Source: Macrococcus capreoli (GTDB lineage: Bacteria > Bacillota > Bacilli > Staphylococcales > Staphylococcaceae). From it: a stretch of DNA of 64,000 bases. The DNA lies in NCBI RefSeq assembly GCF_025628935.1, contig NZ_JAOTIS010000005.1:80692-144691 (forward strand), given 5' to 3'. How positions within the stretch are numbered: the stretch's first letter is position 1; every line of letters begins with the position of its first letter. The translations under genes were made by a program, and so were the position numbers. The notes under the pieces are model-generated. The model did no database searches, was not told the DNA's origin, and was given only the letters and a program-made list of their open reading frames with translations. Shown here piece by piece: positions 53,349-62,615 of this stretch.

Positions 53349-54086
53349 ATGCAGCGATATTTTCTTGAGGCACATGCTGAATTAGGTGAACATTATACGA
53401 TTGCACAGAAAGATGACGTACATCATATTAAGAATGTGATGCGCCAACAAGTTGGAGATCAGTGTATTATCAACTTTATGAATGGCACGATGGTTGTGGA
53501 ACTGACTGACATCGGAAATGAAGTGACGGTAAGGGCGATTGATCAACTCGATATCCAAACAGAAATGCCGATATCAGTGACGATTGCGAGCGGATTACTG
53601 AAGAATGACAAGTATGAGTGGATGATTCAAAAGGCAACAGAACTCGGCGCGCATAGCTTTATACCATTTGTAAGTGAACGAACGATTGTTAAAGTTGATG
53701 AGAAGAAGTTTCAGAAGAAATTAGAACGATTTGAGAAGATTGTGAAAGAAGCTGCTGAGCAGAGTTATCGACAAATTGTACCTTATGTTCAATTTGCAAA
53801 TAGCGGGAAATCACTTGTAAAGGAATTAGAAGTGTTTGATCATGTGCTTATTGCATATGAAGAAACTGCGAAAACGGGTGAAACGAAAAGTTTTACTGAA
53901 GCGATAAAGCATATTAAACATGGTGATAAAGTTTGTGTTATATTTGGTCCGGAAGGTGGACTTAGTGAGACGGAAATTGAGTTGTTTGGTGGAACAACTG
54001 TAGGTTTAGGGCCACGTATATTAAGAGCAGAAACCGCACCGTTGTATGTTTTATCAGCATTTAGTTTTCATTTTGAATTACAATAA
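53349..54086 (+). CDS. rsmE: 16S rRNA m3U1498 methyltransferase RsmE
   Basis: SPOUT methyltransferase acting on 16S rRNA. An N-terminal PUA-like region (DDVHHIKNVMR) precedes the trefoil-knot domain with FGPEGGLSETEIELF and LGPRILRAETAPLYVLSAF. The frame opens at 53292 inside prmA; ATG 53349, one base after the prmA stop, gives 245 residues. Last backbone gene before the accessory island. Confidence 0.94.
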   Translation: MQRYFLEAHAELGEHYTIAQKDDVHHIKNVMRQQVGDQCIINFMNGTMVVELTDIGNEVTVRAIDQLDIQTEMPISVTIASGLLKNDKYEWMIQKATELGAHSFIPFVSERTIVKVDEKKFQKKLERFEKIVKEAAEQSYRQIVPYVQFANSGKSLVKELEVFDHVLIAYEETAKTGETKSFTEAIKHIKHGDKVCVIFGPEGGLSETEIELFGGTTVGLGPRILRAETAPLYVLSAFSFHFELQ

Positions 54087-54118
54087 GCATATTAAAAATT
54101 ATAACGTATTATGAGAAG

Positions 54119-54160
54119 AAGAAATAGGCGATTGTGCCTATTTCTTTTTTTTTCTATTTT
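54119..54160 (+). terminator. strong terminator after rsmE
   Basis: AGAAATAGGC (54121-54130) is exactly complementary to GCCTATTTCT (54137-54146); a long T tract with repeated TTTCTA units continues to about 54190. It closes the dnaK-rsmE unit and marks the edge of the island. Confidence 0.88.
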
Positions 54161-54216
54161 TTTCTATTTTCTATTTTCTTTTTTTATATTTTTGTTTCAT
54201 GAAAGCATACGATTTT

Positions 54217-54246
54217 TTGAAATTATAGGAATAAATTTATTATAAT
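54217..54246 (+). promoter_or_regulatory. promoter of the type VII toxin island
   Basis: TTGAAA (54217-54222), 18-base spacer, TATAAT (54241-54246), about 35 bases before the first island gene. Confidence 0.7.
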
Positions 54247-54281
54247 AGAAAAGACAAAAATATTTGAAATGAGGTATCGCT

Positions 54282-54671
54282 ATGTTTCACGATATTGAGC
54301 AATTTGTAAAAAGTAAATATGAAGATGTTGAAAAGTTTGCTTCTGAAATTGCAGCAGAAATTGGCAGAAGAACTGAATTTGCAAGTAAAGCGATATCTTA
54401 TGCACAACTCGTTAGTAAGCTTGAAGAGGAAAGTTATACAATTCAACAAGCTTATCGGAATATTGAAGAAGCATTAAGTAATGCAATGCGAAATCAATTA
54501 TCGATTCATCAAGATAATCCAAATCAATTATACATAGAAAAAAGTGATTTACTTAAAGAAAAGCTAACTTCGTTAAAACAAGATGCACAACAAGCGAAAC
54601 AAAGTGTTGATCAGGCAATTGAACAGGCACGTATGAAACAATCAGAATATGAAAGTAAAATATTTAGTTAG
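54282..54671 (+). CDS. small coiled-coil protein, first gene of the T7SS toxin operon
   Basis: A 129-residue, almost fully helical protein with no signal peptide and no membrane helix. The C-terminal half (LKQDAQQAKQSVDQAIEQAR) is a long charged coiled coil. I do not recognise a precise family; by position it resembles the small DUF3958/DUF5082-type proteins that precede LXG toxins and act as targeting factors. GAGG precedes the ATG. The next gene starts nine bases after it ends. Confidence 0.6.
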   Translation: MFHDIEQFVKSKYEDVEKFASEIAAEIGRRTEFASKAISYAQLVSKLEEESYTIQQAYRNIEEALSNAMRNQLSIHQDNPNQLYIEKSDLLKEKLTSLKQDAQQAKQSVDQAIEQARMKQSEYESKIFS

Positions 54672-54682
54672 GAGGGGTAATG

Positions 54683-55027
54683 ATGCATGAAGTATGTTAT
54701 GCAGGGAGCTCAAATGGTGGTTATCCTGGGATAAAAGCGAAAGAAGATAGAATACAACAAGCATTAAATGATGCGAAGAAAGCAGAGCAAGCATTTAACG
54801 AAGCATATCGAATGACAAAAGAATTAGTCAGTTTTATTGAAGGATCAGAATGGCATGGAGAGTATAAGGAATCGGTGTATAACATGATAAATATTATGGC
54901 ATCATTTCAGGGTGATTTAAATGGAGCAATATCTGAACATGTCGAAGCGATTGATGCATTATATCAAAGTTTAAGTGAATACGATGCATTATCGATTACA
55001 CAAGCTGTAAGAGGAGTGAATGTGTAA
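54683..55027 (+). CDS. WXG100-like small protein
   Basis: A 114-residue helical protein with the helix-turn-helix signature of the WXG100 superfamily: two long helices around a central EWHGEYK (Trp-x-Gly). Such proteins pair with LXG toxins or other small partners for type VII export. ATGs at 54680 and 54683 are adjacent; GGAGGGG (54671-54677) is five bases from the second, which is chosen. Its stop overlaps the next start by one base. Confidence 0.65.
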   Translation: MHEVCYAGSSNGGYPGIKAKEDRIQQALNDAKKAEQAFNEAYRMTKELVSFIEGSEWHGEYKESVYNMINIMASFQGDLNGAISEHVEAIDALYQSLSEYDALSITQAVRGVNV

Positions 55028-55686
55028 TGGTTAATAGAACAGATTATTATACTTATGAAGAATTGAAATTGCTTGCAGGTAGTGATATACCACTTGTTCA
55101 TTTTGAATGGCGTCAACCGGATGATTTGAATGAGGCAGTATACGCATTAATAGATAAAGGATATTTTACTGAGGATTTATCTTTAACAGAAACTGGGTAT
55201 GAAATTGCGACATTAATAAAAGCGTATTGTATGCATTTAAGTAATGTCAGAATCGGTGATATTCATTTTAGTCCTTGTATCGATTTAGAGCATAGATATT
55301 TTATGTTGAGTAGATTCGAAGAAAATAAGTTTCAGATTCGAATTGTTAGTAATCAAACACTGTTTGCATCTCTAATTGATCAGTATCCGATTTTGCTTCG
55401 CCAGGAAGATGCAATTGATTTTGACTTTATGGACGTAGAACAGGAAGCACATGCATTTATTCAGGAAGCAGGTATAGAAAGTGTGACAAATACACTGGAA
55501 GTAGAGATATACCATCAATCATTAAATAAAGCACATCGTATATATCAATTGTTTGAACAAAATGATGTCCTTTATATGTACGATGTGGCAGATGAAACCA
55601 TCAAAGTAGTTAATATTGGGGTTATCAATACATTTATTATTGAAAGTTTAAATTTATCAGCAAAAGAGGTGGTAGTGAATGAGTAA
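55027..55686 (+). CDS. cytosolic protein of the T7SS toxin operon (EspG/DUF5081-like, tentative)
   Basis: A 219-residue mixed alpha/beta protein with a winged-helix-like start (YTYEELKLLAGSDIPLV) and a later beta-rich part (DVLYMYDVADETIKVVNIG). No signal or membrane segment. Similar-sized proteins (DUF5081, EspG-like) sit beside small type VII proteins and may act as chaperones; that assignment is by context and faint resemblance only. It overlaps the next gene by eight bases. Confidence 0.5.
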   Translation: MVNRTDYYTYEELKLLAGSDIPLVHFEWRQPDDLNEAVYALIDKGYFTEDLSLTETGYEIATLIKAYCMHLSNVRIGDIHFSPCIDLEHRYFMLSRFEENKFQIRIVSNQTLFASLIDQYPILLRQEDAIDFDFMDVEQEAHAFIQEAGIESVTNTLEVEIYHQSLNKAHRIYQLFEQNDVLYMYDVADETIKVVNIGVINTFIIESLNLSAKEVVVNE

Positions 55687-55984
55687 AATACAAGTGTCAC
55701 CTGATACGATATACGAAGTAATGTCGAAATTAGAAGCGATAAATGCGAAATATAAAGAAGGTGTTGAAGCATTTAATCGGGTAAAAGATAATTCTTATTA
55801 TCAAAGTGAACGTGCCGTTAAATCAATGGGGACGTATGAAGCAGCAGGTGTTGTTGTAGCAAATTTAGACGATAAATTCTCTCTTGTAGCTGGTTCTGTT
55901 GGGTATGCTGTTGAGGAATTTATTAAGCAAGATGAAGCATGGGGAATGGAATTTGCTAAGTTGTATTACAACATTAATGAATAA
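55679..55984 (+). CDS. second small helical T7SS protein (SACOL2603/TIGR04197-like, tentative)
   Basis: A 101-residue helical protein beginning MSKIQVSPDTIYEVMSKLEA, a start pattern seen in small type VII effectors and partners of the ESAT-6 superfamily. A Trp occurs late (DEAWGMEF) rather than in a central WxG. Overlap with the preceding gene (ATGAGTAA) shows coupling. It ends before the AT-rich gap ahead of the toxin. Confidence 0.55.
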   Translation: MSKIQVSPDTIYEVMSKLEAINAKYKEGVEAFNRVKDNSYYQSERAVKSMGTYEAAGVVVANLDDKFSLVAGSVGYAVEEFIKQDEAWGMEFAKLYYNINE

Positions 55985-56309
55985 TGTTGCGAAGTAACAT
56001 AGGTAGAACAACAAATAATGCAGCTAAGTAACTTAGGATGATTAACAAATAATGATAATAAAATTAAAATGCTAGATTATTCATGAAGTCGAATAACTAG
56101 AATACAAATTAAACTTGAATATATAAAAACAATTACGTAGATCTAAAAGAATTTAAATAAGTTAATAAGCAAATAAATAAATTATTGGATAAATAAATTA
56201 TTAAATAATTAAATTAATAGGCAAATAAATAAGAATATAATCAAAAAATTAGAATAAAAGAAAATAAAAAAATTGATTAAATAGTTTTCTAAATATCATA
56301 TATAAAGGA
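55985..56309. other. extremely AT-rich 325-base spacer ahead of the toxin
   Basis: No gene. Dense in AATAAATAA-type words and almost free of G/C runs, with no T-tract terminator I can support. It separates the four accessory genes from the large toxin and may carry a promoter or bind an AT-sequestering silencer. Confidence 0.6.
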
Positions 56310-56318
56310 ATGGTGATT

Positions 56319-58865
56319 TTGAGATCCATAGATTACTTATCGCACGATTATGATAATGAACGTCGGAAGATTCAAAGTATACTTGATGCAGTATCGGGTT
56401 CGGACTTTCAAAAAATTGATGACGCCATTCAAGAAATACAGTCGGCAATTAACGCATATGACGTCGATCATGTATGTCACGTTGAAGCGAAAGAAATAGG
56501 TCTAACGGGTAAGAAAGTGATGGATTACTATCAATATGAAATGCTGGATTACGTATCACAAATCGATCATCGATTGAAAGAACGGGTGGATGATCCATTT
56601 ACGACAAAGCTTGATCAAGTGATGGAAAGTATTTCAAATATAAATATCAATGCATTTCATATAAAGAAGAATGGTGTAGATACGCCTTCATTACACGATT
56701 CATCAGCACATGTTGTTAAAGAGAAAGTGAAAAACGCTGAAAAAGAAGATGTGTATACGTTAGAGGAATTACTTAAATCTGATAAAAATATTCAGAAGAT
56801 TATTGATCAAAATTATGCACAATTAAAAAAACAGAAAGAAAATAAAGATTTAAAGCGAACTGACTTTCAAAATATGGTGCTGAAAGGGCAAAGCTTTGAT
56901 TATGAAAGTTATGAAGAGGAAGCGAAACGGCTTGAGGCCGAAAGGCAGGCGGAATTAAAGAGAGAAGCGCAGGAAAGTAAAGAATTCTGGTTTGAGATGA
57001 AAGCGACCGCGGGGATAATTGTGCTTTCTATTATCAACCCCCTTGCAGGTGCAGCGGCAGCTGCTGCATATTCAGCGTATTCTGTACATAATGCGGTGTC
57101 TGGAAGGAATCTGGTATCCGGTAGAAAGTTGTCTAATCTTGAGCGAGGGGTTGAAGCAGCGTCACTAATTCCTGTTCCGCCGGCGCTGAAAGGCGCAGGA
57201 AAGAAATTATTAATGAAGTCGATTGAGAAGACGGGGTTAAAGGCATCGACGAAAGTGATTACGAGTGGGATGGCACGTCATCTCAAAATGCCTGAACATT
57301 TGATTACATTGAAATCCAATTTCGCAGAAAGGTTAAATCAAGCAAGAATTCAAGGATTAGTCGACCAAATCAATGGACATACGGTGGTGAATCAATCCAG
57401 GGAATGGGTTTCAAAGTCAAATCAATTTGTTAAGCAAGCGGTAGAGCATACGTTTGACAAAAGCTTTGGGTTAGATAGTTTCTTAAAACCTAAGATGTCA
57501 GGTGATCATGTATTAAACCAAATCGTTAAAAATACAAACATACAACGTCTACCATCTGTATTGAGTCAGAAAGTAATTCCTTATCGTGTAGTGAAAGATC
57601 GCGTGATGCATGATATATCGCATGTGAAGAAAACAATCGCAAGGCCAGTTGAACAGTTTAGAAAGCACTACGAACCAGCATTCAATCAATTTATTGATAA
57701 TGTGAGTAGTGGGACGAAACGCGCATTTAATAACTTAGAATATACTAAACTTGTTGGTGAACATTTGCATGTGAAGATGTTTGATAAGCCTGTGTTTCGT
57801 TTAACACGAGAAGAATTAGGGATTATACTAAGAAGTAGGATGACGGATGTCAAAGCTAAGTTGTGTGAGTTTAATCTTATTAAGAACTGTTTCTTGGCGG
57901 GAACTTTAGTACAAACTAAGTTTGGTTTAAAACCAATTGAAACGATTCAAGTCGGAGATGAAGTTTTATCTCGATGCATGGAAACTGGGTATGTTAGCTA
58001 TAAGTCAGTCACTGAAACGTTCAGTAAACAAGCAGATGTTATCACTACAATCACCCTCACAAATGGTGAAACCATTCAATCCACACCACATCATTTATAC
58101 TTCACTACGAATCGAGGCTTTATCGTAGCAGAACAGTTAACTGATGGTGATAAGCTATTAGGTGAGCACAACATCTTATCAATCTCATCCGTTGAGACAA
58201 CTGAGAAGACGACACAAGTATATAACTTTGAAGTAGCAGATAATCATACATACTTCGTAGGAACAGCGGGTGTGTTGGTGCATAATAAGTGCCGAATAGT
58301 ATTTAAAGAATTAGAGGATGGTACTATTAAAATAACTCCTAAAGGATTTAAAGATGCAGAAAGTTATCTTGATTATATGTCAAGAAATAAATCATTCATG
58401 GATTTTGAAGGTTACAAAGATTTAACAGAAGCTAGTGGTACAATAAAGCATTTAAAGAACTATTTAGAAGAAACGGAAAAGCCTGTGTTAATTAATCAAA
58501 GATATGCGAATGGATACCATAAAAAAACAGGTTTGCGATACAATTGTATCGCAGCACCAAGATTTAAACCTGAGGATATAAAATTTGAATTTAAGTTAGA
58601 AGATGCAGATTGGACGATAAGTGACTCTAGACAGTTTAAGAAAGCAACAGAAGAGCTTTATGACAAAATATTACAAGATAAAGATTTAGTAAAAAGATTT
58701 ACAAGTGAACAAATAGAAGCTATTGAAAATGGAGCGGAAAAGATACCCGGCCTCACATGGCATCATTCGGATAAACCTGGAAAATTAGAACTTGTACCGG
58801 AAGAACTTCATAAAAAGTCTGGACATTTAGGTGGAAGAGCAACTTGGGGCAATGGTAATAGATAA
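56319..58865 (+). CDS. LXG polymorphic toxin with pre-toxin, HINT and WHH nuclease domains
   Basis: A large type VII-exported antibacterial toxin. The frame opens at ATG 56310, but AAAGGA (56304-56309) abuts it; TTG 56319 has proper spacing and gives 848 residues. In that numbering: LXG domain about 1-230 with the LTG motif at 62-64; a charged coiled coil; a hydrophobic Ala-rich segment and PT-TG-like pre-toxin region (about 230-300); a linker; a HINT autoprotease from C524 (NCFLAGTLV) to VLVHN (N656); and a C-terminal HNH/EndoVII-type WHH nuclease with TWHHSDKPG (W814) and HKKSGHLGG. HINT should release the nuclease. An SUKH immunity gene follows 19 bases later. Confidence 0.88.
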   Translation: MRSIDYLSHDYDNERRKIQSILDAVSGSDFQKIDDAIQEIQSAINAYDVDHVCHVEAKEIGLTGKKVMDYYQYEMLDYVSQIDHRLKERVDDPFTTKLDQVMESISNININAFHIKKNGVDTPSLHDSSAHVVKEKVKNAEKEDVYTLEELLKSDKNIQKIIDQNYAQLKKQKENKDLKRTDFQNMVLKGQSFDYESYEEEAKRLEAERQAELKREAQESKEFWFEMKATAGIIVLSIINPLAGAAAAAAYSAYSVHNAVSGRNLVSGRKLSNLERGVEAASLIPVPPALKGAGKKLLMKSIEKTGLKASTKVITSGMARHLKMPEHLITLKSNFAERLNQARIQGLVDQINGHTVVNQSREWVSKSNQFVKQAVEHTFDKSFGLDSFLKPKMSGDHVLNQIVKNTNIQRLPSVLSQKVIPYRVVKDRVMHDISHVKKTIARPVEQFRKHYEPAFNQFIDNVSSGTKRAFNNLEYTKLVGEHLHVKMFDKPVFRLTREELGIILRSRMTDVKAKLCEFNLIKNCFLAGTLVQTKFGLKPIETIQVGDEVLSRCMETGYVSYKSVTETFSKQADVITTITLTNGETIQSTPHHLYFTTNRGFIVAEQLTDGDKLLGEHNILSISSVETTEKTTQVYNFEVADNHTYFVGTAGVLVHNKCRIVFKELEDGTIKITPKGFKDAESYLDYMSRNKSFMDFEGYKDLTEASGTIKHLKNYLEETEKPVLINQRYANGYHKKTGLRYNCIAAPRFKPEDIKFEFKLEDADWTISDSRQFKKATEELYDKILQDKDLVKRFTSEQIEAIENGAEKIPGLTWHHSDKPGKLELVPEELHKKSGHLGGRATWGNGNR
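57562..58320 (+). repeat. cassette repeat, copy 1 (pre-HINT and HINT coding)
   Basis: This stretch is nearly identical, without insertions or deletions up to the HINT end, to 60249-61007 (constant offset 2687). A third, short copy lies at 63792-63930. Beyond the HINT end the two toxin domains are clearly related but much more diverged. Confidence 0.9.
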
Positions 58866-58884
58866 ATTATAAGGAGAGATTACA

Positions 58885-59874
58885 TTGAATTTTGATAGTT
58901 TAATAGTAAAAGGTTCTGAATTGAATCTAAACGATATTAAATCATTTGAAAAATGGAGAGGATACAAACTACCCAATGATTTTGTAGAATTTACATTAAA
59001 GTATCCATTTGCGCATATGAGTGCTGAATTTGATGCTGAAGGAAGACCAGATTCGATGATAAGTAATATGTTGAGATTTTCAAAAGATGGGTATTCATCG
59101 ATTTATGTAGATGAAGCCTATGATATAAATGATTTTGGACCATATGTGTTATTTGGAGAAGATCCAGGTGGAAATTATATCGCGTTTGATTATTCAAATG
59201 ATGAACTGAACCCATCAGTAGTATTTATTGATCATGAGAAGTTAGGATTAATTCAATTACCAGAAAGTAAAACAGTTGAAAAACTGTCTGAAATTGAATA
59301 TATAAAATTACAAAATAGTAATAGAATCATAGATTATCCAGGATCAATACATTATGTTAGTGAATCCTTTACAGATTTTTTAAAAATATTAAAAATATTA
59401 AAAAATAATAAAGTAAGATACTCAAAATATACTTTTAATGAAGATGAATATTATGAAATTTTAAAAACGAATTATGTAAATTCAAATTCGAAGATATACT
59501 CTTTTTTAAAAAAATATGGTGGTTCGAAAATATCAGGAAAAACAAATATCGAGATAAACAATGTAAAATTTAATTTAAAAGTTATATTGAATTTTAATTA
59601 TCGAGATAGTTTGGACTACAGAAACATTATCTCGAATAAAGGTGGAATTTCAAAATATGTGGGACTTTTTCCATTTATTTTAGTAAAAATGGAAGATGAG
59701 ATATATGGATATTCTGCAATTACATTAAAACAAATTGGTAATCAAATTTCTCTTTACTTGATACCAAATGATGAATTTGAAAAAGATGAAATGATAATTG
59801 ATGAAAATTTAATTTTTTTATCTGATGATATTGATGAGTTTATAGAAAAATTACTTGATAAAATTTATTTATAA
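58885..59874 (+). CDS. tandem SUKH (SMI1/KNR4-like) immunity protein 1
   Basis: Cytosolic antitoxin for the WHH nuclease. The N-terminal SUKH domain (about 1-160) has WRGYKLPNDFVEFTLKYP and FGEDPGGNYIAFDYSNDE; a second, diverged SUKH-like domain occupies about 180-329 (IYSFLKKYGG, GLFPFILVKMEDEIYGYS). WHH toxins are commonly paired with SUKH proteins. TTG start seven bases after AAGGAGA; 329 residues, rather longer than single-domain SUKH proteins. Confidence 0.85.
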   Translation: MNFDSLIVKGSELNLNDIKSFEKWRGYKLPNDFVEFTLKYPFAHMSAEFDAEGRPDSMISNMLRFSKDGYSSIYVDEAYDINDFGPYVLFGEDPGGNYIAFDYSNDELNPSVVFIDHEKLGLIQLPESKTVEKLSEIEYIKLQNSNRIIDYPGSIHYVSESFTDFLKILKILKNNKVRYSKYTFNEDEYYEILKTNYVNSNSKIYSFLKKYGGSKISGKTNIEINNVKFNLKVILNFNYRDSLDYRNIISNKGGISKYVGLFPFILVKMEDEIYGYSAITLKQIGNQISLYLIPNDEFEKDEMIIDENLIFLSDDIDEFIEKLLDKIYL

Positions 59875-60247
59875 TAATTATAAAATACAACAAATAATTA
59901 ATAAATATATATTTGTTTGTAATATCAAGTTAATCATATTTTGTATAACTTTGATAACATGGTTATGAAATAACTTTAAAAACACTTAGTATATACTGAA
60001 ATTCATGAAGATGAAAGTCATACTGAAGGAAAAACGTTATAGTAATTTCAAAAATTTTGAATTTAAAATGAATTTAATTAAAATTTTTATACTGTTGTTT
60101 AAAGAATTGAATGTGTAATGGGTGTAGCAAAGTGGATTATAATAAATTAGATACCTGAAAAGTAAGAAAATGAATATAAAAAACGAAGAGTCTAAGGTGA
60201 TTTTAATCCCTTAGACTCTTATCTATAAAATAAACTCATTTTGACAT
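59875..60247. other. 373-base gap between immunity gene 1 and toxin module 2
   Basis: AT-rich, no gene. It contains one hairpin (60186-60220). The sequence shows no similarity I can see to the LXG-coding part of the first toxin, so the second module lost or never had it. Confidence 0.6.
60186..60220 (+). terminator. hairpin before toxin module 2
   Basis: AAGAGTCTAAGG is exactly complementary to CCTTAGACTCTT across an 11-base loop. No long T tract follows. It would block readthrough from the first toxin-immunity pair into the second module. Confidence 0.6.
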
Positions 60248-61552
60248 ATGAGTCAGAAAGTAATTCCATATCATGTAGTGAAAGATCGTGTGTTGCATGA
60301 TATATCGCATGTGAAGAAAACAATCGCAAGACCGGTTGAACAGTTTAGAAAGTACTACGAACCAGCATTCAATCAATTTATTGATAATGTGAGTAGTGGG
60401 ACGAAACGCGCGTTTAACAACTTAGAATATAGTAAACTTGTCGGCAATCATCTGCATGTGAAGATGTTTGATAAGCCTGTGTTTCGTTTAACACGAGAGG
60501 AATTAGGGATTATACTAAGAAGTAGGATGACGGATGTCAAAGCTAAGTTGTGTGAGTTGAATCTTATTAAGAACTGTTTCGTGGGGGGAACTTTAGTACA
60601 AACTAAGTTTGGTTTAAAACCAATTGAAACGATTCAAGTCGGAGATGAAGTTTTATCTCGATGCATGGAAACAGGGTATGTCAGCTACAAGGCAGTCACT
60701 GAAACGTTCAGTAAACAAGCAGATGTCATCAAAACTATCACACTCACAAATGGTGAAACGATTCAATCCACACCACAATATTTATACTTCACTACGAATA
60801 GAGGATTCATCGTGGCAGAGGAATTAACTGATAGTGATACGCTGTTGTGTCAAAATCAGTTGATAAGAATTAAATCAATTGAAACAAACGAGAAGGGCAC
60901 GGAAGTATATAACTTTGAGGTGGAGGATTATCATACTTATTTCGTTGGGAATGTAAGAGCGCTGGTGCATAATAAGTGCCGAATTGTATTTAAAGAACTA
61001 GAGGATGGTAGTATATTAATAACCCCTAAAGGCTTTGAAGATGCGGATAGTTATATTGAGCATATGAGAATAAATAAAGAATTTATGGAACATGAAGAGT
61101 TTGAGAGTATAGAGCAAGCGAAATTAACGATTGCATACATGAAAAGTTATTTAGAAAATTCTAAAAACCCTAGAATCATTAATCAAAAATATGCCGGTGG
61201 AGTTCATGAAATAAGTGAACAAAAAATAAATTGTTTAGCACAGCCAAGGTTTGATGATAAATATGTGTATGGAAAAATAACACTTCCTAAGGAACTATGG
61301 ATTGCAAGTGATGAAAAACAATTTAAGTATGCAACTAAAATGTTACAAGATTTAGTGAAAAATGATTTCAATTTATCAGAAAGATTTACTAACGAACAAC
61401 TAGAATCAATAATTAAAGGTTCAGAAAGAATTAAAAATTTAACATGGCATCACTCTGATAAACCCGGAATAATCTTTTTAGTTGACAGAAAAATACATCA
61501 ATTAACTGGCCATACTGGTGGTAATGTTTTTTGGGGAGAAAATATTAGGTAG
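60248..61552 (+). pseudogene. orphan 5'-truncated HINT-WHH toxin module
   Basis: A 434-codon frame equal to the C-terminal half of the first toxin, starting at its SQKVIPY segment. It lacks the LXG and PT-TG regions needed for export. The ATG at 60248 has no ribosome binding site, so it is probably not translated as such. HINT is intact (NCFVGGTLV to ALVHN) and the WHH nuclease domain is intact but diverged (TWHHSDKPG, HQLTGHTGGN). This is the form of orphan toxin cassettes that can replace the end of the expressed toxin by recombination. Confidence 0.82.
60249..61007 (+). repeat. cassette repeat, copy 2
   Basis: Near-identical to 57562-58320; see copy 1. Differences cluster in the second half of the HINT coding region. 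The two modules also end at the same offset (stop codons at 58865 and 61552). Confidence 0.9.
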
Positions 61553-61569
61553 AAAAAGGAGTTTTAAAA

Positions 61570-62565
61570 ATGAACATTAATAATTTAGAAAGCATTGTTT
61601 CAAAAAGCCGAGAAGTTACTGAAAAAGATATCAAATTGTTTGAAATTTGGCGTGGATATAAACTTCCTGAAGATTTCATTGAATTTAATTTGAAGTTACC
61701 TGGAGCATATTTCGAAGGTGAATTTGATGCCGTGGGAAGAAAGAATTCATTAATATCAAATATATTATTATTTAGTAAGGATGATGAAGATTCAATATAT
61801 ATAGATGAAGCATATGGAATTAAGGATTTTGGATCTTTTGTCATATTTGGAGAAGATCCCGGTGGAAACTTCATCGCATTTGATTATTCGAAAGATGAGT
61901 TAAATCCGTCTGTAGTATTTCTAGATCATGAAGAATTGGGTTTGATAGAACTACCTGAAGGCACTACCGAAGATGATTTTACCGCAGCTGAAATAGATAA
62001 GATGATGAATAGCGATAAACTTATCGATTTTCCATGGGCGATTCATTATGTCTCTCCATCATTTACTGATTTTATGAATAGTTTAAAATATTCAGTCCCT
62101 CAAAAATACGATCTACCTTATGAAAAGTTAGATATTAATGAATTTGAGAAATTCATTCATGATATAAAACCAGATGTGCCAGATTCATTCAGAAAATTTA
62201 TTATTCACTATGCTGGTGTAAAATTTAATGGTCGGGTTGTAAATTTAGAGAAACATGTTGTCAGGATAGATACTGTTATTAACTTTAACAAAAAATCAAT
62301 AATTGATTACTATGAATATATTTCGTTAAAAGGTGGAGAGGAAAAATTTAAAAATTTAATACCATTTTTGTTAATTAGTTATAATAACGAATTAAGAGAT
62401 AGTTCAATGATAGCTTTAAATATGGAAAATGATAAAATGAGTATTGTAGTAATACCTCATGACGTTCTTCATAAAAAGGATGTTATTAATGAAAAAGATT
62501 TAATCTATATTACTGATAATATTGATAAGTTCTTTGAAGATTTAACAGCAATTATAGAAGGATAG
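61570..62565 (+). CDS. tandem SUKH immunity protein 2
   Basis: A 331-residue homologue of immunity protein 1 with the same two-domain layout: WRGYKLPEDFIEFNLKLP and FGEDPGGNFIAFDYSKDE in the first half, FIIHYAGVKFNG and LIPFLLISYNNELRDSS in the second. It lies 17 bases after the orphan toxin and has its own strong AAAGGAG, so it could be made even if the orphan toxin is not. It is the most diverged of the three SUKH genes here, in line with the diverged nuclease beside it. Confidence 0.85.
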   Translation: MNINNLESIVSKSREVTEKDIKLFEIWRGYKLPEDFIEFNLKLPGAYFEGEFDAVGRKNSLISNILLFSKDDEDSIYIDEAYGIKDFGSFVIFGEDPGGNFIAFDYSKDELNPSVVFLDHEELGLIELPEGTTEDDFTAAEIDKMMNSDKLIDFPWAIHYVSPSFTDFMNSLKYSVPQKYDLPYEKLDINEFEKFIHDIKPDVPDSFRKFIIHYAGVKFNGRVVNLEKHVVRIDTVINFNKKSIIDYYEYISLKGGEEKFKNLIPFLLISYNNELRDSSMIALNMENDKMSIVVIPHDVLHKKDVINEKDLIYITDNIDKFFEDLTAIIEG

Positions 62566-62615
62566 ATATATGATAAATCTTTAAGAAATCATACAGTCAC
62601 AAGGGGAAAACAAAT

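Noticed and set aside
57888..58292. HINT domain as a true intein splitting a housekeeping protein
   Set aside because: There is no homing endonuclease and no conserved extein. The VHN end followed by a nuclease domain is the usual layout of polymorphic-toxin HINT autoproteases.
60624..60827. Alternative-frame open reading frames inside the HINT coding repeats (also 57937-58128)
   Set aside because: They exist in both copies only because the copies are near-identical in DNA; no start signal and no recognisable protein.
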